NCBI GenBank assembly: GCA_028709215.1
Contig: JAQVXI010000001.1
Span: 186,537-250,536 of the forward strand
Source: Bacteroidales bacterium
Lineage (GTDB): Bacteria > Bacteroidota > Bacteroidia > Bacteroidales > UBA1402
Length of the DNA: 64,000 nucleotides
Direction of reading: 5' to 3'
Under the pieces are notes generated by a model. The model saw nothing but the letters and a program-made list of their open reading frames with translations, ran no database searches and was not told the origin of the DNA. Every line of letters starts with the position of its first letter. Positions within the stretch are counted from its first letter, which is position 1. This document shows positions 26,772 through 36,052 of the stretch, one piece after another. The position numbers and the translations under genes are program-made.

Positions 26772-28046
26772 TTAATCGATGCGGTCGAAACCGGTGTAGG
26801 GTTGCAGTGCTTTTGGGATGCGGATGCTACCGTCGGCTTCTTGATTGTTTTCTAAAAGAGCAGCCACGATGCGTGGTAGGGCCAGTGCACTTCCGTTTAA
26901 TGTATGACACAATTGAGGTTTGCCACCTTCGTTTTTGTACCGGCATTTCAGGCGGTTTGCCTGGTAGCTTTCAAAGTTTGAAACCGAACTGACTTCCAAC
27001 CAACGTTCCTGGGCGGCCGAGTAGACTTCGAAGTCAAAGGTAAGGGCAGAGGTAAAGCTCATATCGCCCCCGCAAAGACGAAGGATGCGCCAAGGCAATT
27101 CCAGCTCGTCGACCAGGGATTGAACGTAGTTGACCATTTCAATCAGGGAATCGTACGAATGTTCCGGTGTGTCAATGCGTACAATTTCTACTTTATCAAA
27201 TTGATGCAGGCGGTTGAGTCCGCGCACGTCTTTGCCGTATGAACCGGCTTCCCGTCGGAAACAGGCTGAATAGGCTGTGTTTTTGATGGGAAGTTCGCTC
27301 TCGCTGAGGATGACATCGCGGTAGATGTTGGTGACCGGAACCTCGGCCGTGGGAATTAAGTAATAGTCATCCAGTGTTGCGTGATACATTTGGCCTTCTT
27401 TGTCCGGAAGTTGTCCCGTACCATAACCCGAGGCGGCATTGACGACGTAGGGCGGTTGCACTTCCAAATAACCGGCATCACGCGCACGATCCAGGAAGAA
27501 ATTGATCAGGGCGCGTTGCAACCGGGCACCTTTGCCTTTGTAAACCGGAAATCCGGCGCCGGTGATTTTGACACCCAGTTCAAAGTCGATCAAATCAAAC
27601 TTTTTGGCCAAATCCCAGTGGGGCACGGCGTTCTCGGGTAGATTGGGCAGGACACCCCCTGTACGTTCGATCACGTTGTCTTCGGCATGCTTGCCTTCCG
27701 GTACACTCGAGTGGGGAAGGTTTGGAATCTGAACCAACAGATCCACAAGGTCGGTTTCGGCTTTTTTTAAGGTTGCGTCCAAGGACTTGTTGTTTTCCTT
27801 GATTTCAGCCGTTCTTGTTTTGGCTGATTCGGCAGCTTCCTTGTCGCCGGATTTCATCCATTGTCCGATGCTTCGGGACAATTGGTTGAGCTCGGCCAGG
27901 TTGGCGTCCAATTGGGTTTGTGTTGTGCGACGGGTGTTGTCGAGGTTCAAGACATCGTCAATCAACTCCGGTTGGTTGAATCCTTTTTTCTGGAGCCCCT
28001 TCAAAACGAGTTCCCGATTTTCTGCGATATACTTTACGGTAAGCAT
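26772..28046 (-). CDS. serS: Seryl-tRNA synthetase
   Basis: A complete 424-residue class II synthetase. It has the N-terminal coiled-coil arm for tRNA-Ser (residues 30-100), motif 2 around CFRREAGSYGKDVRGLNRLH with QFDKVEIV, and motif 3 LNGSALALPRIVAALLENNQ. It charges tRNA-Ser and the selenocysteine tRNA if present. A full promoter lies upstream. Confidence 0.97.
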   Translation of the reverse strand: MLTVKYIAENRELVLKGLQKKGFNQPELIDDVLNLDNTRRTTQTQLDANLAELNQLSRSIGQWMKSGDKEAAESAKTRTAEIKENNKSLDATLKKAETDLVDLLVQIPNLPHSSVPEGKHAEDNVIERTGGVLPNLPENAVPHWDLAKKFDLIDFELGVKITGAGFPVYKGKGARLQRALINFFLDRARDAGYLEVQPPYVVNAASGYGTGQLPDKEGQMYHATLDDYYLIPTAEVPVTNIYRDVILSESELPIKNTAYSACFRREAGSYGKDVRGLNRLHQFDKVEIVRIDTPEHSYDSLIEMVNYVQSLVDELELPWRILRLCGGDMSFTSALTFDFEVYSAAQERWLEVSSVSNFESYQANRLKCRYKNEGGKPQLCHTLNGSALALPRIVAALLENNQEADGSIRIPKALQPYTGFDRID

Positions 28047-28073
28047 GCGTGTAAATATGATATAAATGGTTCA

Positions 28074-28105
28074 CAAAGGTACATGCAATTCGCAATTCGG
28101 CCAAA
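28074..28105 (-). promoter_or_regulatory. Promoter of serS
   Basis: Minus strand: TTTG (28105-28102), 20 bases, then TACCTTTG (28081-28074). Near-perfect Bacteroidetes consensus, about 28 bases upstream of the ATG. Confidence 0.8.
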
Positions 28106-28155
28106 AATCTAAGGTTTTTTATCACTTTTATATGCTCGCTTCGTAGGGAGGTCAC

Positions 28156-28163
28156 TACTTTTG
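28156..28163 (+). promoter_or_regulatory. Promoter -7 box of the PL11 lyase gene
   Basis: TACTTTTG, 28 bases before the start at 28192. The -33 position shows no clear TTG, so transcription may need an activator. Confidence 0.6.
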
Positions 28164-28191
28164 CTTTGTGTAATTGATCAAACTCACAACC

Positions 28192-31100
28192 ATGAAAAAA
28201 AACTACTTTTTTTACGTACTGATTTTTTTGCTGGCCGGATCCGTTGGGTCGATGTTGGCGCAACGTAAATATCAGGATTTGAATCGGGGGGTGGTTGCCG
28301 TCAATAATGGCAACGCGGCATCGTCTCCTGTCTTTATTAGTTGGCGATATCTGATTGAGGATCCGGAAAATGTGTCGTACAACCTGTATTGCAATCCGGG
28401 AGGGACGGGAAGCTATGTGAAACTCAATCAGCAAGCTCCGTTGCATGCCAGTAATTTTACAACCACGCTGGCTCAGGTTCCCGATCAAAGTTTGCTTGCC
28501 GTTCGAACGGTCGTGGATGGTGTGGAAGGTCCGTTGAGTACACCCTTCTTGTTTCGGACCCGCAGTCATCGAAGTATTTTTATTGAAATCAATTACGATG
28601 GTTTTCTGCCCAATGCAGACTACAGTACAAAATTTATTTGGCCGGCCGATTTGGACGGTGACGGCACGTACGATTACGTGGTAGATCGTCGCTCCAATGT
28701 GGGCGGCAGTCACAAGATTGAAGGCTATCTAAGTAGCGGTGAACGTCTTTGGACGGTCGATATGGGCCCCAACGTAGATATATCGGCAGGACACAACGAC
28801 ATGGTCATTGCCTACGATATGACCAACGACGGCAAGTCGGAGGTGGTGATCAAGAGCAGTGACGGTACCCGGTTCTGGAACAAGGAGTCCAATGCATGGG
28901 GTGCCTATCTGCTGAATGCAACGAATGGAGATACGGACGGCGACGGCATAATCGATTATGCAAGCAGTGCAACGCGTGTCCCACCACAATACATCACGGT
29001 ACTCAACGGGATGACCGGTGCCGAAATGAATACCCTTGAAATGTCCTATCCCAACGATTCGTATCTGCAGTATACCCGTGACAGCAAGCAACTGTTTATG
29101 GATGCAGACTACGCCAATTTAAATGGACATATGGGCATTGCCTATCTGGATGGGATCAATCCCAGTGTGGTTATGGAATACATGTGTCGTACAAAGGACG
29201 GGTATCACTGGTATTACGCTTCGGCATGGGGTTATCGATTTGTTCAAGGGCTTCCGATCCAGTGGGAAGAAAAATATACATGGAATCGCAACCGACAGAA
29301 TGCAGCAGAGTTCCATCACATTCGCGTAGGAGACGTCGATTTTGACGGCAAAGACGAAATGCTTGAAGGCGGTTATACCCTCAATAACGATGGTTCGCTC
29401 TTGTTTTCTGCAGGAATCTCGCACGGAGACCGTTTTCGTGTGGGGGACATTGACCCCGACCGTCCCGGATTGGAAACCTTTGCCATCCAGCAGAATGCGG
29501 GTGATATGCTGGGGATGATTCTCTACGATGCATCCACGGGTGAAGCCATAAAAAAATGGTATTTGTCCAGTGTCGGAGATGTCGGAAGGGGAGAGTGCAT
29601 CGATTTTGACCCCAATCACAAGGGTTATGAGATGTGGTCGACCATGGGCAATATGTACAACGCCAAAGGCGAATTGATTTATAAGGGAAGCGTACAGTTT
29701 CCGCGTGAAGGTATGTGGTGGGACGGAGAGTTGGATCGGGAGATTCTTTCGGCTCCCGATGGTAGTGGTTTCAATGCAATGATTTGTAAGTATAGTGGCG
29801 ATGGTTTTTTTGGAAATCGCCTGATTGAATTCTCTAAAATGATGGACTGGCGGGTACATACAGAGTATGGCGCTCGGCCGGCATTTTTTGGAGATATTAT
29901 CGGTGACTGGCGTGAAGAAATTGTTTTAAAACGAAACGCCTATCTCGATGGGGTCGAAGTGAACATCGGTTTCGTGGGCTTTAGTACCGATTATGCAACG
30001 GAACATCGTTTGTATTGTTTGATGCAAAATCCGATGTATCGCATGCAAACCACTACGCGTGGTTACTACCAATCGGCTTATCCCGATTATTATTTGGGGT
30101 ATGAGATGTCCATGCCTGCTTTGCCTCCGATGATCAAAGCCGATTATGTTTGGAAAAGCGGCAGCGCATGGGATCTTTCCGCCGCTGCGTTTACCGATTA
30201 CAGTGCTTCTGTTTCAAAACCATATGCGAACGGGGCCTCGGTCATGTTTGATCTTTCCGGTGACAACCGCGATACCATTCGATTGTCCGGCGATTTGAAT
30301 GCGTCGACGGTCTATGTAATGAGTCCGGTCGGACACGACTATGTCTTTGGAGGCAACGGTCGTTTGACCGGTGAAACGCGTTTCTGGAAAAGTCAACTGG
30401 GACGTGCCACCGTATTGGGTGATCATACGTATACCGGCAAAACCATCGTGGATGAAGGCATTCTGGAAGTACAGGGAAGCCTTCAGAGCCTGGTCGAAGT
30501 GCGTGCAAAAGGGACGTTGGCTGGCAATCCCGTGTTGAACGGGGGATTGACCGTCCTTCCCGGTTTAAATGACGAAGGCGGTCGATTGTCACCCGGTGAC
30601 AACCGAAATGCCTTTGGCCGTTTGCTTGTAAACGGAGACCTGGCTTTGCAGGGAGGGGTTCGTTTGGAATTTGATTTGCAAACGTTGAATGAACTGCGTA
30701 CCGACACCCTTCGAGTCAACGGCAATCTGTCTTTTTCTGGCAGCAATCACGTCCGAGTCGTGTCGGAGGAGACAAAACCCGAACCTGGACGCTATGCCTT
30801 GATTGTAGCATCCGGATCGGTTTCGGGTACGGCGGACTCGTTGATCCTAAGCGGTTTGCAGAGCTTATCCAAAGAGCTGATCTGGTCCAACGATACCTTG
30901 TATTTGGCCATCTATGGTCAACGTGCACCGCAAACCGGCGTGCGTTGGAATGCTACGACAACGGGCTTGTGGAATTATCTGGATCAAAACTTTGAGTTGG
31001 CTGCTGAATCCGTTTCGTTTGTAAACGGAGATCAGGTGGTCTTTACCGATGAAGCCGCTGTCAAAGACGTCACCTTGACCGATTTTATGGAAACGACCGG

Positions 31101-32955
31101 TGTGTTGGTCGATAATAGTGGCGCAACGTACACGTTTGCCTCGGCTGAGGGTGGATTGAGTGGTACGGGTGGTTTGATCAAACGGGGATCCGGGACCTTA
31201 CGCCTGTTGGCCAATCAAAGTAATTTTACCGGCGCGGTTTCCATCGAAGGTGGTGTGCTGGAAGTAACGGATCTTGCCGATGCAGGACAAGCCAGTTGTT
31301 TGGGTGCTGCGATCGGTGTCGATTCCGACATTCGTATGCAGTCGGCCGTTTTGCGCGTCGATCACATCAATACGTTTACCAATCGGAATGTGGTCTTGTC
31401 CGATACCTGTGCCTTGGATATCAGTCAATCAAACTCCAATATCTCGTTCAAAGGCTTGATTTCGGGAAGCGGTCGGTTGGTCAAAACCGGCATCGGGCAA
31501 TTGAATATGACCTATTCGGGTGCAAATACATACACCGGTGGCACGGAAGTGCTTGGAGGTAGCATTGCCATGGGTACGTGGCGATCGACTTTTGGACAAT
31601 TGGGCAGCCCATTGATGTTGACGGGCAATTCGACGGTACGCATTTTTAACAACAACAGTACCTCTGCAGTGCCTGTGTTCGATTACCAGGTCTCTGTACC
31701 CACGGGAGGAACGGGCACGCTGCGTGGAGGAGATCGTTGCTCTGTTCGTGGCACGTTATCCGGCGGTGGAACGCTCCATTACTATACGCCCTATGTTCGA
31801 TGCGATATGTCCGGCAACTGGTCAGCCTTTGAAGGACGCATCCATGTGTCCGGCCAGGATTTCCGAATGACTACATTCAACGGAATGCCCAAAGCGGTTG
31901 TACATCTTGAAGATGGGGTGACCATGGGACATTGGAAACCCGGTTCCGGTACGGCATTAACCAGCGGTACGACCCAATTGGGTGGCTTGTCTGGAGTAAG
32001 CGGTAGTTACGTATACAATGGCACGTATCAAATCGGGTATGCCAACAAAGACGCACAATATGAGGGTACATTTGGAGCAGGCGTGACATTCAGTAAATAT
32101 GGTACCGCGGTATGGACACTGACGGGAGATAACTCGGCAATGACGTCGACGGTCTCCGTTTTTGGTGGGACGTTGCGTGTGGCCAATGCAACGGGTTCTG
32201 CAACGGGTATGGGAACGGTTGTCGTACACAGTACCGCTACATTGGATGGTTCCGGTGTCTTGTTTGGCGGAGTTCAGGCAGAGACGGGATCGACGTTGGC
32301 CGGGACGCTGACCATTGGTGGTGCAACGACGGTCAAAAGCGGCGCACAACTTCGCGTAGGTCAGGAGGACGATCGTACGACCAGTCAAATGACCTTTGCC
32401 AATCATTTGAATTTACTGAAGGGTTCATCAATCCAGCTGAAAATGTTTGGTGGTGTTTTGGCTAAGGCCGATCAACTTCGTGTTTTGGGCACGTTGAATT
32501 GCGGTGGAACGTTGATTCTGGTCAAACCCACTTCGACACCCATTGTGCCGGGGGCGACCTTGCAATTGTTTGATGCAGCGAGCATAGGTGCCGGTCGATT
32601 TGACTCCATCGTCTATCCGGAAGGAACAACGGCGGCCAACTGGGATACAACCCGGTTGTATACAGAAGGAATACTTAAGGCAATCCAGGTATCATCCATT
32701 GATGGGCTCTCTAACGAGCGCTTATTTGCAATCCAAAACAGTTTGGTGGACGAAGTGTGTACCATCCATGTTTCGGATGCGTTGCAGTCCGGTCGTCTTG
32801 TGCTGATGGATATGGACGGACGTATTCTGATGGAGCGTGCTGTTGAGGCCGGAACGTCAGTTCAGTGGTCCATGCATTCGCTTAAACCGGGTCAGTATCT
32901 GATTGGATTGCAATCAAAACAAAAGATAAATTATTATAAAATCATTAAAAAGTAA
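28192..32955 (+). CDS. Giant T9SS-secreted rhamnogalacturonan lyase (PL11) with autotransporter-type repeats
   Basis: A 1587-residue secreted enzyme. After a signal peptide (MKKNYFFYVLIFLLAGSVGS), residues about 25-640 are a PL11 rhamnogalacturonan lyase: YQDLNRGVVAVNNGNA start, then calcium-binding propeller loops such as DLDGDGTYDYVVDRRSN, DGDGIIDYA, DVDFDGKDEMLEGG and GDWREEIV. Residues about 650-1480 hold repeated beta-strand motifs of the autotransporter-associated type (GGLSGTGGLIKRGSGTLRLL, ITYGGTLRVANATGSATGMG-like). The C-terminus (about 1500-1587) is a T9SS sorting domain (LVLMDMDGRILMERAVEAG, LKPGQYLIGLQSK, YYKIIKK). It cleaves the RG-I backbone of pectin, probably at the cell surface. 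It is followed after 3 bases by a GH2 enzyme. Confidence 0.88.
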   Translation: MKKNYFFYVLIFLLAGSVGSMLAQRKYQDLNRGVVAVNNGNAASSPVFISWRYLIEDPENVSYNLYCNPGGTGSYVKLNQQAPLHASNFTTTLAQVPDQSLLAVRTVVDGVEGPLSTPFLFRTRSHRSIFIEINYDGFLPNADYSTKFIWPADLDGDGTYDYVVDRRSNVGGSHKIEGYLSSGERLWTVDMGPNVDISAGHNDMVIAYDMTNDGKSEVVIKSSDGTRFWNKESNAWGAYLLNATNGDTDGDGIIDYASSATRVPPQYITVLNGMTGAEMNTLEMSYPNDSYLQYTRDSKQLFMDADYANLNGHMGIAYLDGINPSVVMEYMCRTKDGYHWYYASAWGYRFVQGLPIQWEEKYTWNRNRQNAAEFHHIRVGDVDFDGKDEMLEGGYTLNNDGSLLFSAGISHGDRFRVGDIDPDRPGLETFAIQQNAGDMLGMILYDASTGEAIKKWYLSSVGDVGRGECIDFDPNHKGYEMWSTMGNMYNAKGELIYKGSVQFPREGMWWDGELDREILSAPDGSGFNAMICKYSGDGFFGNRLIEFSKMMDWRVHTEYGARPAFFGDIIGDWREEIVLKRNAYLDGVEVNIGFVGFSTDYATEHRLYCLMQNPMYRMQTTTRGYYQSAYPDYYLGYEMSMPALPPMIKADYVWKSGSAWDLSAAAFTDYSASVSKPYANGASVMFDLSGDNRDTIRLSGDLNASTVYVMSPVGHDYVFGGNGRLTGETRFWKSQLGRATVLGDHTYTGKTIVDEGILEVQGSLQSLVEVRAKGTLAGNPVLNGGLTVLPGLNDEGGRLSPGDNRNAFGRLLVNGDLALQGGVRLEFDLQTLNELRTDTLRVNGNLSFSGSNHVRVVSEETKPEPGRYALIVASGSVSGTADSLILSGLQSLSKELIWSNDTLYLAIYGQRAPQTGVRWNATTTGLWNYLDQNFELAAESVSFVNGDQVVFTDEAAVKDVTLTDFMETTGVLVDNSGATYTFASAEGGLSGTGGLIKRGSGTLRLLANQSNFTGAVSIEGGVLEVTDLADAGQASCLGAAIGVDSDIRMQSAVLRVDHINTFTNRNVVLSDTCALDISQSNSNISFKGLISGSGRLVKTGIGQLNMTYSGANTYTGGTEVLGGSIAMGTWRSTFGQLGSPLMLTGNSTVRIFNNNSTSAVPVFDYQVSVPTGGTGTLRGGDRCSVRGTLSGGGTLHYYTPYVRCDMSGNWSAFEGRIHVSGQDFRMTTFNGMPKAVVHLEDGVTMGHWKPGSGTALTSGTTQLGGLSGVSGSYVYNGTYQIGYANKDAQYEGTFGAGVTFSKYGTAVWTLTGDNSAMTSTVSVFGGTLRVANATGSATGMGTVVVHSTATLDGSGVLFGGVQAETGSTLAGTLTIGGATTVKSGAQLRVGQEDDRTTSQMTFANHLNLLKGSSIQLKMFGGVLAKADQLRVLGTLNCGGTLILVKPTSTPIVPGATLQLFDAASIGAGRFDSIVYPEGTTAANWDTTRLYTEGILKAIQVSSIDGLSNERLFAIQNSLVDEVCTIHVSDALQSGRLVLMDMDGRILMERAVEAGTSVQWSMHSLKPGQYLIGLQSKQKINYYKIIKK

Positions 32956-32958
32956 ACA

Positions 32959-35934
32959 ATGAGGAAGGGTAGGTTCTTAGTTCTTATGACTTTGCTGCTT
33001 GCAGCATTACCGGGTATGGCCGGGATAAAGTACAATTTTAATTTGGATTGGAAACTTTTGGTTGACAACGATACCACTGCACGATTGGCATCGTATGACG
33101 ATACATCTTGGAAGGATGTGTGTTTGCCGCATGCATTCAACGAAGCGGAGGCGTACAGTGTTTCCATTGATAAACATACCGGTGCGGTTGTTTGGTATCG
33201 AAAAACATTTTATTTACCCAAAGAACATAAGGGTAAAAAGGTGTTTATCGAATTTGAAGGAGCGCGTCAGGCGGCTGAAGTCTGGGTAAACGGGGAGTGG
33301 ATTGGACTGCACGAAAATGGGGTCATGGCTTTTGGCTTTGATTTGACCGACTACGTTCAATTTGGCAAAAAGCCCAACGTGATTGCCGTTCGCATTGACA
33401 ATAATTGGCGTTACCGTGAACGGGCAACCAACAGTACGTTCCAATGGAACAACAACAACTTTAATGCGAATTACGGAGGATTGCCCAAAAATGTATTTCT
33501 ACATGTGAAGGAACCGGTCTATCAAACCTTGCCATTGTACAGCAATCTTAAGACAACCGGTGTGTACGTCTACGCTCAAAACATCGATGTGAGAAAGAAG
33601 TCTCTGGATTTGAATGTTTCTTCCGAAGTGCGCAACGAATGGAAAAAAGCCAAACAAATGCAATTACACATTTTGGTCAAAGAATTGGATGGTACCTTGT
33701 TGAAGGAGTTTTCGGGAGTGCCCTTTTCCATTCAACCGGGTGAAACCAAACAGGTTCATGCGCGATCCGGTTTGAGCAATGTGGAATTGTGGAGTTGGGG
33801 TTATGGCTATTTGTACGATGTGGTAAGCCAGCTGCGTGAAGGCAATAAGGTTGTTGATGAAGTGTTGATTCGTACGGGGTTCCGCAAAACAGCATTTGAG
33901 AACGGTGAAGTGGTCTTGAACGACCGTGTACTTCAAATGAAAGGCTATGCTCAACGTACCAGTAATGAATGGCCGGGGGTTGGGATGTCAGTCCCTGCAT
34001 GGTTGAGCGATTACAGCAACCATTTGATGGTGGAGAGTAACGGGAATTTGATTCGTTGGATGCACGTAACTCCATGGAAGCAAGATGTCGAATCCTGTGA
34101 TCGAGTGGGTATCATTCATGCGATGCCTGCGGGGGATGCCGAAAAAGATGCACAAGGGCGTCAATGGGAACATCGTGCTGAATTGATGCGCGATGCCATA
34201 ATTTACAACCGCAACAACCCGAGCATCTTGTTTTATGAAGGTGGTAATGAGGATATTTCCGAGCCGCATATGGTGGAACTGAAAGCCATTCGTGATCAAT
34301 ACGATCCGTATGGAGGGCGTGCCATCGGTTCGCGTGAAATGTTGGAAAGCAATACGGCAGAATATGGCGGAGAGATGTTGTACATCAACAAAAGTGCCGG
34401 GAAGCCGGTATGGGCGATGGAATATTGTCGGGATGAGGCGTTGCGTTTGTATTGGGATGATTATTCGTATCCCTTCCACAAGCACGGTGACGGACCAATG
34501 TATCGTGGCGCATCGGCAGCCTCCTACAACCAAAATCAGGACCGGTTTGCCATGGAAACGGTTACCCGTTGGTATGATTACTGGCGTGAACGTCCGGGTA
34601 CGGGTAAACGAGTGAGTTCAGGGGGTACTAGCATCATCTTTTCCGATTCCAACACCCATTACCGCGGTGCCGAAAATTATCGACGCAGTGGTAAAGTCGA
34701 TGCCATGCGCATTGCCAAGGATGCATTTTATGCACATCAGGTGATGTGGGACGGCTGGGTCGATGTGGAAAATTTCCGTACACACTTGGTCGGTCATTGG
34801 AATTATCCTGCGGGAACGGTCAAACCGGTCTATGTGATTTCTTCCGGAGATCGTGTCGAATTGTTTTTGAATCAAAAATCCTTGGGTGAAGGGCGTCAAT
34901 CCGATCGTTTTTGGTTTACGTTTGATTCGGTTTCCTTTGAACCCGGTGTGTTGAAAGCAGTCAGTTACAAAGCCGATGGCAAAAAACTGAGTGAAGCCGT
35001 CCTCTCCACCATAAACGAACCCAAAGCGTTGAAAATGGAATTTGTCGGTGGTCGTACGCAGATGTTTGCTGATGGAGCCGATATGATTCTGCTGGAAGTA
35101 GAAGTGGTGGATACCAATGGCGATCGTCATCCTTTGGCCAACCATTTGGTCGAATACGAAGTGGAAGGACCGGCCGAATGGATCGGTGGGTTGGCAAAAT
35201 ATGGCAACGACAACGGTGTTCGTTCCATGAAATTACCGGTTGATGCAGGTGTGAACCGCGTGCTGTTGCGCGCAACGCGTCAAGCGGGAACGGTTCGTGT
35301 AAAAGCCCGTGCCGCAGGTATCCATGCGTCTGAAATCTCGTTTGAAGTCTTGCCCATTTCTTCCGAAGGCGGTTTGACGCAACACATCCCCGGATTGATG
35401 CAACAACCGCGCCTGGGTCGTGGTCCCACGCCATCTACTCCTTCGTATGTTGTTTCACGACACGCAGTTGAAATCGTATCCGCGGAGGCCGGTGCAAACG
35501 AATCGGATGTACGCAATGCGTTTGACGACAACGAACGCAGTGAATGGCGCAACAGTGGCAGACGTTCGACCGGCTGGATTGTTTTCAAACTGGAGCGTCC
35601 TGCAACGCTAGACGAAGCAACCCTCAAATTGACCGGTTGGAGAAACCGTTCCTACAACATTCGGATCCTTTCCGATGCAGGAGAGGTTCTGTGGGAAGGT
35701 CGAACAGACAGAAGTTTGGGTTACATCACATTGCCTTTTTATAAAAGCGTTTCTACAGAAAGTGTTCGCATTGAACTGATTGGTGCCGGAGAAGAAAAGG
35801 ATGCCTTTGGCGCCATTGTAGAGGTGGAAGAGGGCAAAGATCTGGATCTGTTTGATAAAACCAATCCCGATCAGGGTGACCCCAAAGAAGAATTACGAAT
35901 TGTAGAAGTAGAATTCTATGAAAAAGTAAAATAA
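32959..35934 (+). CDS. Exported GH2 glycosidase (beta-galactosidase type) with discoidin-like C-terminal domain
   Basis: A 991-residue exported enzyme with signal peptide MRKGRFLVLMTLLLAALPGM. It has the GH2 sugar-binding domain (EFEGARQAAEVWVNGEWIGL), immunoglobulin-like domain, and TIM barrel with acid/base E431 in EGGNED and probable nucleophile E488 in AMEYC. A DUF4982-like and a bacterial Ig-like domain follow (ADGADMILLEVEVVDTNGDR), then a discoidin/F5_8-type domain (NAFDDNERSEWRNSGRRSTG). Location 3 bases after the PL11 gene suggests action on galactan or other side groups of rhamnogalacturonan-I. Exact substrate not assignable. Confidence 0.85.
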   Translation: MRKGRFLVLMTLLLAALPGMAGIKYNFNLDWKLLVDNDTTARLASYDDTSWKDVCLPHAFNEAEAYSVSIDKHTGAVVWYRKTFYLPKEHKGKKVFIEFEGARQAAEVWVNGEWIGLHENGVMAFGFDLTDYVQFGKKPNVIAVRIDNNWRYRERATNSTFQWNNNNFNANYGGLPKNVFLHVKEPVYQTLPLYSNLKTTGVYVYAQNIDVRKKSLDLNVSSEVRNEWKKAKQMQLHILVKELDGTLLKEFSGVPFSIQPGETKQVHARSGLSNVELWSWGYGYLYDVVSQLREGNKVVDEVLIRTGFRKTAFENGEVVLNDRVLQMKGYAQRTSNEWPGVGMSVPAWLSDYSNHLMVESNGNLIRWMHVTPWKQDVESCDRVGIIHAMPAGDAEKDAQGRQWEHRAELMRDAIIYNRNNPSILFYEGGNEDISEPHMVELKAIRDQYDPYGGRAIGSREMLESNTAEYGGEMLYINKSAGKPVWAMEYCRDEALRLYWDDYSYPFHKHGDGPMYRGASAASYNQNQDRFAMETVTRWYDYWRERPGTGKRVSSGGTSIIFSDSNTHYRGAENYRRSGKVDAMRIAKDAFYAHQVMWDGWVDVENFRTHLVGHWNYPAGTVKPVYVISSGDRVELFLNQKSLGEGRQSDRFWFTFDSVSFEPGVLKAVSYKADGKKLSEAVLSTINEPKALKMEFVGGRTQMFADGADMILLEVEVVDTNGDRHPLANHLVEYEVEGPAEWIGGLAKYGNDNGVRSMKLPVDAGVNRVLLRATRQAGTVRVKARAAGIHASEISFEVLPISSEGGLTQHIPGLMQQPRLGRGPTPSTPSYVVSRHAVEIVSAEAGANESDVRNAFDDNERSEWRNSGRRSTGWIVFKLERPATLDEATLKLTGWRNRSYNIRILSDAGEVLWEGRTDRSLGYITLPFYKSVSTESVRIELIGAGEEKDAFGAIVEVEEGKDLDLFDKTNPDQGDPKEELRIVEVEFYEKVK

Positions 35935-35945
35935 TACTTATTTTT

Positions 35946-35970
35946 GCATGGAGCGTCCATTGCTCCATGC
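35946..35970 (+). repeat. Hairpin after the GH2 gene
   Basis: A 9-base stem GCATGGAGC/GCTCCATGC with a 7-base loop, 11 bases past the GH2 stop. No T-run follows, so by itself it is more likely an mRNA 3'-end stabiliser than a terminator. Confidence 0.6.
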
Positions 35971-35989
35971 ACTGTATTGAGTGAGCGGG

Positions 35990-36012
35990 CGCATCCATAT
36001 TGCATGGATGCG
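35990..36012 (+). terminator. Terminator hairpin of the PL11-GH2 unit
   Basis: A 9-base stem CGCATCCAT/ATGGATGCG with a 5-base loop, followed by TCTGTGTTTTT. It shares the GCATGGA word with the hairpin just before it. Confidence 0.65.
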
Positions 36013-36052
36013 TCTGTGTTTTTGACCGTTTCACCCCATAACAACTTGAACC

